Of a stretch of 64,000 nucleotides of DNA, positions 22,780-34,225 are shown piece after piece (positions within the stretch are counted from its first letter, which is position 1; each line of letters opens with the position of its first letter). The notes below the pieces were generated by a model. It saw only the letters and a program-made list of their open reading frames with translations, searched no databases and had not been told where the DNA came from. Made by a program: the position numbers and the translations under genes. Origin of the DNA: Ornithodoros turicata (taxonomy: Eukaryota > Arthropoda > Arachnida > Ixodida > Argasidae); assembly GCF_037126465.1 (NCBI RefSeq), contig NW_026999407.1, forward strand, positions 806,001 to 870,000, read 5' to 3'.

Positions 22780-23861
22780 GCCCCTTCAGAATAACGATCG
22801 AAGTCCGATGGTGTCCAGAAATGTCAAAAGGGCTTTGAGCGCAGATCGTTGCTGGGCTGGATTCGGCCAGGGACCAAGCAATTTCGATAGGGAGAAGGGG
22901 CGAGAGTCCCGCTGATTAAGAGACTCGGAGAGTGCTGTTCGGGAAGTTTGGTAGTGGGGGCAATGAAGAAGAATGTGCTCCATATCCTCTAGAGCACCAC
23001 AGTGACAGAAAGTGGGAGAGTCAACTTGTCTCAAACCGTAACGCCACTGAGCTGTAAAGGGCACATCGAGTCGCATTCCGTGGATTATTGCAGCATCTTG
23101 ACGAGAGGTGTTTCGTGTCATGCGGAAAGCCAGCGTTGGATCAACTCTACTCAACATAGATGGGGGGAGAATGTCGGTTGTCCATTGGCGGGAAGCCAGG
23201 GATGTCACGAGGCGTCGTAGAATGGAACGGCGCTCTCCTCTCAGCAGAACAATACTGGTCCGTTTCCGATACGAGAGTGCTGCTTCTGTGGCGCCTGTCG
23301 GCCTGCTCATTTCCCACAACACCACAACGCGCTGGACCCCACTGGAGATCCAGCCTGTGGCCTGCTGCTATGGGCCTCGTATGCCGGAATTTTCAATAGC
23401 TTGAAGTGCAGATTTGGAGTCCGTGAAGACTGCCCATTCCCGCGCGGTAAAATCAGCGATGTGTTGTAGAAAGAAAAGATGACATAGAGTTCCGCAGCTG
23501 TGGAGGAGGTTGGATGTGAAAGGCGTCTTCCGTCGACTACGCCTTCGGATGGTATGAGGAATGCTGAGGCGGACTTGTTGTTTCGGGATGCGCCATCTGT
23601 ATATGCTGCTGTAAACGTAGAAAAATTGTCTTCTACCAGAGCATGAAAATGGGCTCGGATAAGTCTCTTCTTTATTCTCTCCAGAATGTTCGGAAGGCTT
23701 ACGAAAGTCGGTGGTACCGGCTGAGACCAGGGGGCTTCCGGCGGTATAATGTGCTTAGCTATGAAGCCAGTGAGCTTCTTCCATTCTCCTTTAAAGGCTG
23801 CGCAAAAACCCATTCCTGAAGAATTAGACAGCCAGCACGCATTTCGCGGCATGACTCTCAA
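22780..23861 (-). mobile_element. I-type LINE remnant: RNase H and C-terminal zinc knuckle
   Basis: On the minus strand a first frame (23861 downward) carries a ribonuclease H start, AAYTDGAS, then the helix with TAAELYVI. The continuation AVFTDSKSALQAI and later GVVGNEQAD sit in a neighbouring frame, so at least two frameshifts separate the catalytic Asp, Glu, Asp and Asp. A last frame (23325-22786) holds the C-terminal Cys/His knuckle CHCGALEDMEHILLHC and ends LLGPWPN...LRSLF and a stop. RNase H after the polymerase is a feature of the I group of non-LTR retrotransposons. The polymerase itself is absent (5' truncated) and the copy is dead. Confidence 0.8.
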
Positions 23862-23869
23862 TGGCTGGA

Positions 23870-24730
23870 AGTAGAAAAAGATCGGGTGCTACATTGTGTC
23901 CGTGTTTCTCGAAATAACGTGATCTCGTCAGTCCAGCCTCGTACGATAGTTTCGTGTCCGTTGTCCGATGGCGCTCTCCAAACAGAAGAAATAACTGCAC
24001 GTGTTCCTCATACGCGACAAGTACCTTTTCACTGGTTTTCTGGTTGATCACAACCAGCCGCGTACCGTGAGCGACAGCTTGCGACCGCTGCTCCGGATGG
24101 CGTTCCAAAAATTTGACAAAGAGAAGCACCGCTGGTGTAGATGGACGAAGGCCATTACGGCTGCGGCGGCGCAAAATGCAATACTGGAGAGCCTGAGACG
24201 AGGTGTGTTCGCGGTTGACGGAAGGAACGATAGAACGATAATGTTTCGGATAAGAGGAATCGCAATAGTGTGCCAACGCTATTTCGTGTGCACAAAATTC
24301 GCGTCACGGGCAGTCTCCCGAATTTTTCAGTTCGTCAGGTTGGCAGGTATGCACAGCTGACCATATTTCCGCTGTGAGGCTCTCAACATTTTCATTACAC
24401 ATGAAGACTGTTTCCCACGCGGCCAGGCGACGGCGATGACTTCAATTCATCCTCCGTCGACGATTCTGCGGACGGCACCGTGTCATGCTGTGCCTCCGGC
24501 GTGCCTCGTAAGAACAAAAGTTTTGCCGGCGTGACTGCTGGACTATCTCAAGCTCGAGGGCATTCAGGTTTGGAAAAGTTGACGTCACACGGCGTGGACC
24601 CCAAAACATTAGATACCATCTTAGCGGCATGTCAAATTAAAACATATTTCATGGCCAAGTTTGCGACTTACTCTCAAAAGCCCGTCCACGAATCGCCCTC
24701 TGTGTCATGGGCAGTACGCATCGCAGACGG
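23870..24730. other. Unassigned sequence upstream of the LINE remnant
   Basis: Open frames at 23824-24276 (-) and 24001-24360 (+) overlap each other and carry no recognised domain. It could be the flank of the LINE insertion or a very decayed 5' portion. Confidence 0.4.
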
Positions 24731-24738
24731 GTCGTTGC

Positions 24739-25993
24739 CAGACACCTATAAGATACTCAAAAATGCGTGTAAGATAAGATAATAACGTTAGAATGTAATT
24801 AAGATAGAGTATAAATACACGAAAATTAAACTAATTAAGATAGAGTACAAAATACTACGAAAAGTATTTGAAATACAATTAAGATACCATGTACCCTTGA
24901 ACGCAAAAGGTCGCTGGTCAATGCCACAAGTCGCCGCTATTCATGAATCACCTAAACCCCGCCCACTACCCTAGCCGCCGCTGCATGATATGAGTCATCT
25001 AAACACACGTCCCAAAAAGGTGACAAAGAGATATCATATAACTCCACTAAGTATATGTGACCCTGAACAAAGCAAACTTCTCCCTGCTCGGCGAGGTCAG
25101 AATTCGGCGCCACCGCGTCAGTGCGCACATAATAGAACCCTCACTGGCCAAGGATTAGTTGACACGGGGCAAGATCTTTAAATGGAGACTTCAAAGAGGG
25201 ACCAATGCCCACGTCAAGTATACTCTAAGAAAAAAAAGGAGTAAAATGTGGAGTAATTGCAGCTTCTACTCCCCTGGACTGCAATTGCTCCCCATTTTAG
25301 TCCCCTAGCCCGACATTTAGTCCCGACATTTACTCCCCAGGACTGCAAATTGTCACTGAACTTCGCGAATGTTCTCCTGAATGCAACAGTCTACGTAAAT
25401 ATGTGCCCTTGGTCAATTTGAACGGCATAAGGCTGTATAACTCAGCCAAAGTAGCAATTTTCCAGCCACACAGAGTAAGAAACAGTTAGCGCATCTTTCT
25501 TCGCAAATTGTGCCCTATTTATGGCGCAAGATTTTATGTCACTCGATATATCACGGTTGACGGTTTGCTTCAAAGTATTTTCATACATGCACACGAATTA
25601 TGTACCTGGTACTCTTACAACAGCGCGTGAAATGCAGTCTCCACTCTGTGACATTGATTTACTCCCGTGCATTTACTCCCGAGAGGGACTATTTTTTTGT
25701 GGCGAAGCATTTAATCCCCAAAAGGAGTAAAATTACTCCTTTTTTTCTTAGAGTGTACGAGGGACTCAGGAAATTTCCACTGAACAAGCGAGATAATGGA
25801 AAGACGAGACAGAAAGTTTGAGAGGGAGATCCAAAATATGTAATTAGAGTATTGAGTAGAAAATACTGTAAAAGTTATTTTAAGTAAAGTACAAATACAC
25901 AGAAAAAAAGTATTGAGTAGAGTACAAAAATACCGCAAACTGTATTTAAAACAAAGTAATTTAAATACAATACTCCAAATATGTACAAGTCTG
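24739..25993. mobile_element. hAT-type element with TAC/TAAG-rich subterminal repeats, 1255 bp
   Basis: Both ends start CAGAC in inverted orientation. The flanks GTCGTTGC (24731-24738) and GTCGTAGC (25994-26001) match at 7 of 8 bases, the duplication length of hAT transposons. AT-rich subterminal repeats (GAGTATTGAGTAGA, GTACAAAATAC and relatives) fill 24780-24900 and 25850-25985 and are likely transposase-binding arrays. No transposase frame was found. A separate MITE is nested at 25221-25755. Confidence 0.75.
25221..25755. mobile_element. MITE with TACTCTAAGAAAA ends, nested in a hAT element
   Basis: Inverted ends: ACTCTAAGAAAAAAAGGAGTAAAAT on the left against ACTCTAAGAAAAAAAGGAGTAATTT (complement of the right). 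TA flanks both sides (25219-25220, 25756-25757), pointing to a Tc1-mariner-like target. Internal copies of the words ACTCCCC and TTTACTCCC are scattered through the element. It belongs with the CACTCTTA-ended MITEs at 28479, 29693, 49927 and 58247, with a different interior. Confidence 0.82.
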
Positions 25994-26096
25994 GTCGTAG
26001 CAGCCGCCGTTCACAGCCGTGGTTAATATAGAGTATTTTCGCTATTTGAATGATTTTCGGCTTCACATTTCACAGGGTGAATGCTATGGTATAGAG

Positions 26097-26725
26097 CAGA
26101 TTTGTGCGTAACGCGTTACTAGTAATTGCGTTACTTGTAATCAATTACGTTTTTGAGTAATTTTTCGAGTAATCAATTAATTTTCTGAGTAATCGATTAC
26201 TCAGTAATTGATTACTTTTCCGGCAGAGATTAGCTTATCTTTCAGATGTTCTGCCCCAAGTCAAGCCCTGGTGACATCAGCCTTTGTTGGGCTGTTCTAC
26301 TATAGCAAGCGGAGGTCATTGTAATAACGCTCTGGAATTTCAGGGTCTCTCTCCCTAATCTCTTCCTACACCAGTGTGATGGTACCTGAAGCTTTGGAGG
26401 TTTAGCGAGTCATGGGGAAGTTCCACGCAAAGCTCTTCCACAATCGGGTCAACGTCTTCCCGGGCGTACAGATCTCCTACGTGTTTTTGTTTGTCTTGTT
26501 GTTTCAGCTGTTCCACCGTTGAACTTTTTTTTTTTTCTGAGGCACACAAAGATGGTTATAATTTGCGTGAATGCAGAGTAACGACCGAAGTAACGCGTTA
26601 CTTTTCTACTCGTTACTCAATTACATTTGAAGTCGAGTAATTGGTAATTGTAATCAATTATTTTTTCCACAGAAGTAATGGTAACGGTAATCAATTACGT
26701 TTTTCGAGTAACGGGCACAAGTCTG
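26097..26725. mobile_element. hAT-type MITE with GTAATTAC subterminal arrays, 629 bp
   Basis: An exact 8-bp duplication GTATAGAG flanks the element (26089-26096, 26726-26733). The ends are CAGATTTGTGCGTAACG and, complementing the right end, CAGACTTGTGCCCGTTAC. Dense (A)GTAAT(C)AATTAC words occupy 26100-26220 and 26580-26705 in opposite orientation. The middle (26220-26575) has no convincing transposase. It is related in style to 48689-49688, which retains part of a transposase. Confidence 0.9.
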
Positions 26726-27129
26726 GTATAGAGGAACCAACAGAAAATGATCGTAGGCTTGTCAGATATCCTTCCATGGTCCCTTTAACAGTGCTTGAGT
26801 TGGACCAAGCGAAAAGATCACGACTCTGTTCCAGTTCTCAAAATTTCAATCATTGTGAGCTGCTAGGAAACATGTTTAACGGCTATTTTGTGCCTCTTCT
26901 CAAAGACGAGTTATAGAACTAAATATACTCTTTTTTGTTAGCTCAGGATATTGTCAGACGACTGGTTCCGAAATTAAGATATTATGATTGGTCGTTAATG
27001 CATTTTATTTCCAATCATTAACAGTATGTTTCATTACCAATTATTCATCACGTATGTTCTTGACACGTTCATTTGAAGATACGTATTCCCTTCTGGTGAT
27101 TTAACGCGGAACTGGAACATGGTCCAACG

Positions 27130-28478
27130 TGGACGATCCATCGTTCCCTCGTCTTCGTGACGTAAAAGGTCACATTTTGTGTCTGACGAAGACAGGACGT
27201 CAGCATGAAACCCCAAATGCTCGTTTCAATGGTTTCGCCATTAGTAAGAATATTTCTCGTTACCTCCCTTCGACGCATTTGATTTAATTCAAGTATTTTT
27301 ATTACGTTTAACAATACTCGAATGCATCAATTTTCGATAGAGTATTTATTCCCTTTATATACGAATGTTGTAAGACACGTGGAATGGGCGAGTCGCAGTC
27401 CTTGACACGTGGCGAATGTCGTTGAAACACTAATGGTATCAATTTCCTTTCAAAGGGTTTGGAAACAATGTTACGTCCACTTCCGTTTCCTACAGGTCCC
27501 ATTATTATCGCAGACACATTAGAAGAACTTGGTGAGTTCGTTCTTAATGAAAAGCTGTTTCCTCTGAAAGGAAACAGGACGTCCTCTCCCACTCTACCGC
27601 TGTGCAGAGAATTCGCGCAAGGGGTGCTATGTATACTGTATACTGTAGACAGGTGCTAGACCGAAAGACGCTTTGTCGTCTTATTCGAAATTATCATTTA
27701 AGCGGACGTCTTAGCTAAGGCACATTTGTCTACCACATTCAAGAGCGCGATAGTATCAGGCAGCGGTATATAGATCGTTATGTACCATTGAGCCTAAGAA
27801 AACGTGAGTGGTCTCCATCGCGCAGGATGTATCAAAACTTCTCAAATATATATTCGGGTTTGAAGAGAGATCGATTCTATTTGAAATTGGCATGCAGAAT
27901 TCCACATTGCCTTCGAAACTCGAATCGCAAAGAGAACTGTTCGCTTTCGGGTATTCGAAAAACACCAATGATCGCGCAGACCTAGGGTGGAATGTTGGAG
28001 GAGGGGGGGAAGAAAACGGCTTCAAAAGAGCCCCCAACCTTTAAAAAAACTCGCTCGCTGCCTTCTTGGAGTACTATAAAAATGCTTTTGAAGACTACGT
28101 TAGCACAAAGTACTGTTCTCCGAGTTGCACAAGAGACGTTTACTTGCTAGTGAATGTATGTATTTGGAGCAGGTCCCATTTAGTTTCTAGCTTATAGGAG
28201 ATACAGACCCATCTTTTATCTTAAACTTTTATCTACCCACCCGCTCATCGTTCACCGAAAAAGTTTTGAAACGCAAATAATTGGCTCCTTCAATATTAGT
28301 GACACCTTGATTTAGAAACGTAAAATGTCCTGTCATGGGTCTGCACTGTGTATATGTTAACTTCACCGCATAGCACGCTCTTAGCCAACCACCATACCGA
28401 ATGATATTCTTCTGTGTCATGACTTATTCAAAACAGGGGGAGGAGCCTATCTTGGACAAGCATAATGTGTCCCAGGTA
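27130..28478 (+). repeat. Dispersed repeat B, copy 1 (5' part)
   Basis: This segment is collinear with 53496-54736 over more than 1 kb. Shared blocks include CCATCGTTCCCTC at the start, TTCAATGGTTTCGCCATTAG, the 27788-27985 region and the closing block around 28345-28470. Small open frames in the two copies differ by many amino-acid changes and show no sign of selection. The last part is a decayed copy of the CACTCTTA/GAACTTCACCGCATAG MITE half. The copy is interrupted at 28479 and resumes at 29534. Confidence 0.8.
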
Positions 28479-29533
28479 CACTCTTAAAAATAAGGTCGGT
28501 GCGCTTACTAACTAAAAACTAAGCACTTACTTGTCACACCAGCCACTAAGATCTTAGTAACCGTAGGTAGTAAAAGTGGCAGTAGTAACATTTACTAATT
28601 GAAGAGACTAGTAAAGAGCACTACCTCCAGCAGTAGGTCTTAGCTGATAGCACTGCCTTTGGCTAGTAAAAGCGCGACCTTTACTTAGTGAAAATTACAA
28701 AGTGTACACTGGGAAAAAAGAAAGAAAAAAGCATACATGGCTTGCGTATAATTTCGGAAAAAGGGAATGCTAAAGTTTTTTCAGCGCCAATATATTTCCC
28801 AACTTGTATATAGAAGTAGTAACAAACATACGAAGATCTGTCACCTCTAGCTGTGGTTGTGTGTGTGTATGTATGGGGGGGTGTACACGGGGGATACTGC
28901 GCCTGCACAAACTCATATTCGCAAAGCATGGGTGTGAACGAAAAAGGACAGCTCTTCCTAGCAGATCTTTAGGAAAAATCTTCCCGGAAACAACACCGCA
29001 AGCGATGTTGCCCCGACGACCGTTTTACGGGCCGCGCATTCCAAGACACGGCCCCCCCGGGGGCGGACCGCGTTATCAAGGGGCCCTAGCAGATTGTCAT
29101 TTGCTGGACAACAGATACTGATATAATGCATCGCAACTTCTGAGATTACGAAGTCGCCACCAGCCGCGAAGCGACTTCTTGGGTGTGGATGCGCGCATAC
29201 GGTTGTCTCAGGAGCAAATAATACGCTACCGTAAGTCTCTCCCGTATTGAATAAAAAGCTACTCTACTGACACATGTGTTTTTAAATCAAATTACCGTTT
29301 AACTCGGATAATATCGCATCCATCACACATTAACGGGCATAAAATAACATGTAGCAAACATAAGTATCGATCTAGTAACAGCTACTAAGCAAAACTTTCT
29401 GGCTAGTAACGGCAGTATTTACTGCTTTCCACAACTCTTAGCTAGTACTCAGCTAGTGACCAACTAGTAACGCACTTCGAGGGTAGTAACCGCAGTCGTT
29501 ACTACCTTTTCACTAGCCATTTTTCTAAGAGTG
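28479..29533. mobile_element. CACTCTTA-ended MITE inserted in dispersed repeat B, 1055 bp
   Basis: Ends CACTCTTAAAAATAAGG and, complemented, CACTCTTAGAAAAATGG, flanked by TA (28477-28478, 29534-29535). The corresponding point in copy 2 of repeat B (near 54736) lacks it, giving an unoccupied site for comparison. TAGTAAC/GTTACTA words recur near both ends (28550-28680 and 29370-29515) as subterminal repeats. A CACACA/GTGTGT tract and a GC-rich block (29010-29090) lie in the middle. No transposase was seen. Confidence 0.83.
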
Positions 29534-29692
29534 TAGGCTCCTCCTCTCATTTTCAGCAAATAAGGACAGAGAATGATATTATTCGGAGTGATGGTTGGCC
29601 AGGAGCGTGCTATGTGGTGAAGTTGTATTTTAACGGAACTTCATCAACCGAACGGAACATGCTCATCTCATCCTGGTTACAGTCGTGACATA
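29534..29692 (+). repeat. Dispersed repeat B, copy 1 (3' part)
   Basis: This continues the alignment with copy 2 (54737-54895): CATTTTCAGCAAATAAGGACAGAG, then GGAGCGTGCTATG and TTTTAACGGAACTTCATCAAC are shared. It is the right half of an old GAACTTCACC-type MITE embedded in the repeat. Confidence 0.8.
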
Positions 29693-29830
29693 CACTCTTA
29701 AAAATGAACTTCACCGCATAGCACGCTCCTAGCCAACCATCATCTCCAATGATATCGTTATCTGCCCTGATTTGTTGAAAACGGGGGGCGTACGCCTTTT
29801 TTGTGACAATTATGAACAGCATAAGTCTCG
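29693..29830. mobile_element. Left half of a CACTCTTA MITE
   Basis: Starts CACTCTTAAAAATGAACTTC directly after a TA and runs through GCATAGCACGCTCCTAGCCAACC to GGCGTACGCC, matching the left half of 49927-50421. The right half is missing here. A short GACAAAAAGGCGTACGCCTCCC piece at about 30421-30442 may be a displaced remnant. Confidence 0.7.
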
Positions 29831-29911
29831 GCTAAAACATAATTTGTAACATTCACCATGTAACAACGGGAGTGAGACGCGCAGTCCACGTGTCATCTTT
29901 CATCTCAAGTG

Positions 29912-29937
29912 ATGGGGGGGGGGGGGAAGGGGGGCTC
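29912..29937 (+). repeat. G-run tract
   Basis: A long uninterrupted G run (about 14 bases) followed by AAGGGGGGC. It could form G-quadruplex structures in single strands. A complementary C-rich stretch (CCCCCCACCCCCTCCC) follows at about 30012. Confidence 0.7.
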
Positions 29938-30306
29938 AGCCTGCGTTGTTTGTAGACCAGAGTCGAACAAAAGGAACTTGGAACTTTCTTCAAGTTACTT
30001 TGACAAACTTAACCCCCCACCCCCTCCCGAAACAAAAGAAAAAGGGAAAGGAACGAACTCCTCAAGAAGTTAGTCAAAAGCAAGAAGCTATGCAAAAAGT
30101 TACTGAAATTCGCTAAGCCGAGTAGCCTGGTTGCAGTATCGAGTTACTGGTAACGAGTTACCCCCAACAACATGGAACACGTGAACAACTTGAGAATCCG
30201 TACATACATGTGTCATGATCGTTCTATACCCTCTTGAAGAAAAAAGAAGAAAACATCTGCGCACCTTTGCTAATACGAGGGCAACATACATACAATTTGA
30301 GATCCA

Positions 30307-30575
30307 CAATGTAAGAAAAAAGGGTGTGATAAGATAGTAACTTCCTTAGCCACCTCCTAGGTCAACATAGCGTCTGATAAAGGGTGTAAAAGGTGGTAAA
30401 AGAAATTATCATCCATCCAAATTGCGACAAAAAGGCGTACGCCTCCCTCGCTCACCGAATCAGAAGCGGTAGATCTATCATTCGTAGGTAGCAGGTAAAA
30501 CCTTATAGGCACAACATATGGCGGCAACTATTACCTCCTAAAAGGTCTAATTGCTCCACCCTTTTTTCTGAGAGT
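30307..30575. mobile_element. Probable small MITE with AGAAAAAAGGGTG ends
   Basis: Left AATGTAAGAAAAAAGGGTG and right CACCCTTTTTTCTGAGAGT are inverted copies. The interior repeats GGTGGTAAAAG/GGTGTAAAAGG-type words at both sides. The right end AGAGAGT-type terminus resembles the TACTCTAAG MITE at 25221. Target duplication is unclear because the left tip is degraded. Confidence 0.55.
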
Positions 30576-30749
30576 ACAGTATGGCACATGTGTGACTCGT
30601 ACCTTTGTCTTTAGGATACTGTGAGAAATATTAATGTATCAAGAAGATACCTTTTCTTATACATTGGCTTTCTTGCTATGAGCTCTTATTATGGATACCC
30701 GAGGTCCTTTTAAAAGAAAAACTACACAGCATACCAGATTGTATTCCCT

Positions 30750-31404
30750 TCAAGCAACATCACAGCGCGATAGGCTTATAGTGTTGCAACCGAAGTGCGA
30801 AATGCGGGTAGGATTCTGAAAGTGGAAGGTAGCTTGAGGTCAGGGTTACACCGAGAAAAGTACAACACACCACAAGACGCACACGTTATTGAATACAGAA
30901 CAAACAGCAAAACTTACAGTTTTCAGCATGACATGACGAGATTCGCTAGAAAAATCTTGACCATCGTCACTAGCTCTGAGGCAGAGATCTGGTGGTGGGC
31001 ACGTCAGTGATACCTTCATCGAGGCATTGATTTCTTTAAGCACGCTCTGGTAGTGCACCAGCGTGACATTTTCAATAAAAGGTCAGGATAGCTTTCATTC
31101 ACTCACAATTTTAAACAAATTGACATATCATATGCGTCGATCATATTACGCAAACAGATTAAAGCGGAATAATTTATTCACTTCGGAAGTTCTTTTTCTT
31201 TCTTTTTATTTAGAACGAGTACAAAAACTAACCTTGAGCTGAAGCCCAGCATTCCAGTTTTGTAGGCACGCAGTAGGTGGAAAGCAGAGCTGCAGCACGC
31301 AGTCGTCCTGAGAAATGGTTATATATCGTTTGATGTCAAATACAGAATACATACGATTCCACACTTTACTGAACCATATGTTCACCAAAACGTAGTCCAT
31401 TATC
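30750..31404 (-). CDS. Candidate three-exon 3' end of an unrecognised Cys-containing gene
   Basis: Read on the minus strand, three exons join in frame. Exon 31404-31233 follows a TGCTTTTAG acceptor and ends at CTCAAG before GTTAGT. Exon 31046-30918 follows GCACTACCAG and ends before a perfect GTAAGT. Exon 30815-30750 follows CTACCTTCCACTTTCAG and ends in TGA. The exon-exon joins are both phase 0, and introns are 186 and 102 bases. The encoded piece has about eight cysteines (for example DDCVLQLC, LTCPPPDLC). I recognise no domain. The upstream exon needed (phase 2) was not located. Splice borders and phase agreement are seen; that it is a gene is inference. Confidence 0.4.
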
Positions 31405-31984
31405 CTAAAAGCAACGCATAAACCACAATCTTAGAGGAAGGAAACTAAGGAGATGCCCTAAGCGCCTCTCCCAATGCAAGCGGCTGTGTTGACCCTGCGC
31501 AAGGCATTGTGGTTAGTTGCCCACACACGCGACCCATAAACGTCACTGCAAAACGTCATTAAACATGGCGTCCTCCATGCCCGTGGCGTATCGGCACAGT
31601 ATACGGAGACGAGCAGCGGCCCAATAACTAGCTTTCGCTTTCATAACCTCTTTGGATATAGAAGTTACCATACCCGTCGAAACACAAAATAGAACATCTC
31701 ACCGTGGAAGCAATGGATCACTAAACTGCTAGAAGAAGTACTACGTTCGTCATCGTGACTCTAGGGGCAATAAAGCATTCAACGTGTTCTCTCTCTCGGG
31801 GACGGTCGCTTTCTTCTGCACTCCCGTCCTGGCGGACGCTCCTCGACCACGACAATTTATGAACCTAAAACAATAACTGACGGTTAACTAACAAACACAC
31901 CATTTAATTCTACGCTAAAGGCATGAGGGATTCGATAAGAACAAAGCACACCGCTTTATGAAAGCCTAACAGCTATGTAGTTTT

Positions 31985-32180
31985 AATACGGCCCTCGCTG
32001 CGATAACAGCGTGCAAGGCTCATAAAATCGGTGCGAATCCTTGTAAATTAGCGTGCCCAAAACAGGCACTTCACCTTGCCCGCAAGGCATTCCACGAAGA
32101 ACTCTATTCAAAAACGCGCGCGATAAACCTCATTTTTTAAAACTAATATTTCGCGCAATCGTACGTAACTTCTTCACTCG
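31985..32180 (+). repeat. Dispersed repeat C, copy 1
   Basis: Similar to 35256-35440 in the same orientation: CGGCCCTCGCTGCGATAACAGCGTG..., CATAAAATCG, GCACTTCACCTTGC, GCGATAAAC and AATATTTCGCGC blocks are shared. A weaker third match starts near 34418. The family and ends are unknown. Confidence 0.65.
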
Positions 32181-32739
32181 ACTGACAGGAAGAGGCATAC
32201 ACAAAGAACTTACTTGCCAAGTGGAGTCCCCGCATAAAATACGCCAGCACACAACAACAACAATAAATGATGACGATGAGATGGGGTTGGGTGAGGCACG
32301 CACACAGACACACATACAGACTCACATTTTTCATTACACACAACGAGCGTCGCGAGTCTTCACAGTCACAGAAATCCATATTATTTCTTTAAGTCAATAA
32401 TTATTCATCGCAAAACACTGCCCATATATACTATGTATGCAGCCATGAAACAATAGAGCTTCGGTTCGGATGTAATAGGATTCACCGTCTGCCGACCGAC
32501 GCGTACGAGACCAAGAGAGAGAAAAAAAAAAACAAAAAAAAAAAAAACAAAACGAGTGAAAGCAGGCAAGGATTGCGCGTTGGCTATGGCTATGCGTACA
32601 GAAAAAAAGAAAGAAACGGTGACATCATGCTCATATGCAGCAACTCTAATACATATCCCTATTATTATTACTATTTTCAAGAACATCAACACCATAATAC
32701 AGATGGGCTACACGAAATTCTGATTCTTTCCTTTTACTT

Positions 32740-33123
32740 CTATTCGCTTCCACTAAAATAATTTGAAGGAATAATATACAGTGGAACAGGAAAATGAGAA
32801 CAGATTTCAGCATACGCTCCACGCTGCAGCTCTAAACCATTTTTAAAGCAAACCAGATTGTATTCATTAATACGCATGCTATCTTTCCCTAGATCGGTGA
32901 GTGGCTCACGAATAAAATATATAATTCCCACATCATTGACTGCAGGTTCCAGTACTATAGACAGCGCAGCGGGCTTTGCGACCCCTCTGCTCCCCTTGGG
33001 TCCACCTAACAAGCTCGAAAGCTTTCTGAATATATCCTGCAGGTACTGGAATAGATATTTATCGGAAAGATAATGATCTGCTGCACGTCGTATTTTTTTA
33101 AAAATAAGAAATGGTAAAAACAC
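32740..33123 (-). CDS. Unrecognised open exon with coding-like composition
   Basis: A 127-codon frame on the minus strand with balanced composition and no repeats: contains KYLFQYLQDIFRKL, then SIVLEPAVNDVGIIYFI and ends YFSGSE followed by TAG. An acceptor-like CGACGTGCAG lies just upstream of its GAT/HYL codons (about 33078), so the true exon probably starts there rather than at the ATG. It may belong to the same transcription unit as 30750-31404, but no donor connects them in phase. No domain recognised and no canonical AATAAA follows closely. Confidence 0.35.
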   Translation of the reverse strand: MFLPFLIFKKIRRAADHYLSDKYLFQYLQDIFRKLSSLLGGPKGSRGVAKPAALSIVLEPAVNDVGIIYFIREPLTDLGKDSMRINEYNLVCFKNGLELQRGAYAEICSHFPVPLYIIPSNYFSGSE

Positions 33124-33263
33124 TCGCTCTCAGCGTGTTAAACGCTATATGTAGCCAATGATAACAACAATATCAGAGCATTTTTGTTCTTTATTTCGTT
33201 ATTTCCAAGAGCTCATTACTTTGTGCGAGCCATTGAAAACTTAAAAATTTCTGCTTTGCTGCT

Positions 33264-34225
33264 GTTAAAGGAGCAGTCTAGAGGCCCACCACTTTGTTTC
33301 TGTTTTTGGTCAGTATGGAATGTTAGGCGGCCGAAAACAGTTTTCCCACAATTAGTGCAACCGTAGCGAAATTGGGACGCCTGCAATAGCTCCCCGAACC
33401 TGCCGTGCGCGAAACACCCTCCTTCGCCTTCACGATAGGCACGTGATGAGCGCCACCACGCGCGTCACTATGTGACGCATGCGGTGAGGACGCTCCTCAT
33501 TGGACCCGGAATCACATGATCGCGGTGAGCAACATCGCGCAGGCTGGATCGTCTGCTACCGCTTCGGAGACGCCATGCGTTCTCCGGCTACGTGATGTCC
33601 GAAACAGAGGGTTTGAAGGCTGTCCACGACACAACCACGATTTTTTGGGACCGCAGACACCACGGGAAGAACGAGTGGTGCAGCCCGAAATTAACTGCGC
33701 TTGTACAGCGAAGACTTCGTGCTTCCAGACAGTGTGCAGCCTGTCCGACAGTTTTCACCGCGCAGTTGGTTCAGTGGCTAATAGGTGGCGTCACAATAGC
33801 GCCGCCATCGCTTGCTTTCTGCTACTGTGAACTCTGAGATTGCACAGAAGCCACGGATATATTACTCTTGTGATCGTAATCTTATTTTCTCAGGCTGCAT
33901 ATACGCTTTGTTCTTTTTAGAAAACGTGATATAAATCATATACAGAATAGAAGTCAACAAGAAACAGCTCTCAATGTTCGTAGCAGACGGTTTTTCCTAC
34001 GAACGAATGAGGGGCTCTCTACCACCAACGTCACAGTAGAGTGGGCGTGGTCTGCAGTTGGAGCGCTCCGGCCTGTCACCGCGGCAGCGATTTTCCAAAT
34101 TAACTGCGTCGTGGTGAAACAACTTTGGACAGAAATATTTTGTGGGAATGCTTTTCACATACTGCTTTACAAGATGACAGCAGTTTTTGGCCATGTTAGA
34201 TACCACTTTAATGCTCCTTTAAAGT
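33264..34225. mobile_element. Possible element with TTTAAAGGAGCA ends
   Basis: GTTAAAGGAGCAGTCTAGAGG at the left and TTAATGCTCCTTTAAAG at the right form a short imperfect inverted pair. The interior includes the frame 33592-33837, which matches nothing known to me. No target duplication was found, so the boundaries are guesses. Confidence 0.3.

Noticed and set aside
23824..24276. 150-codon minus-strand frame upstream of the LINE RNase H as polymerase remnant
   Set aside because: No polymerase motifs (no GVPQGS or YADD) could be found, so it is left unassigned.
31565..31627. Short plus-strand frame starting AACATGGCGTCC (21 codons)
   Set aside because: A good start context but only 20 residues, a stop without a donor, and no promoter motif.
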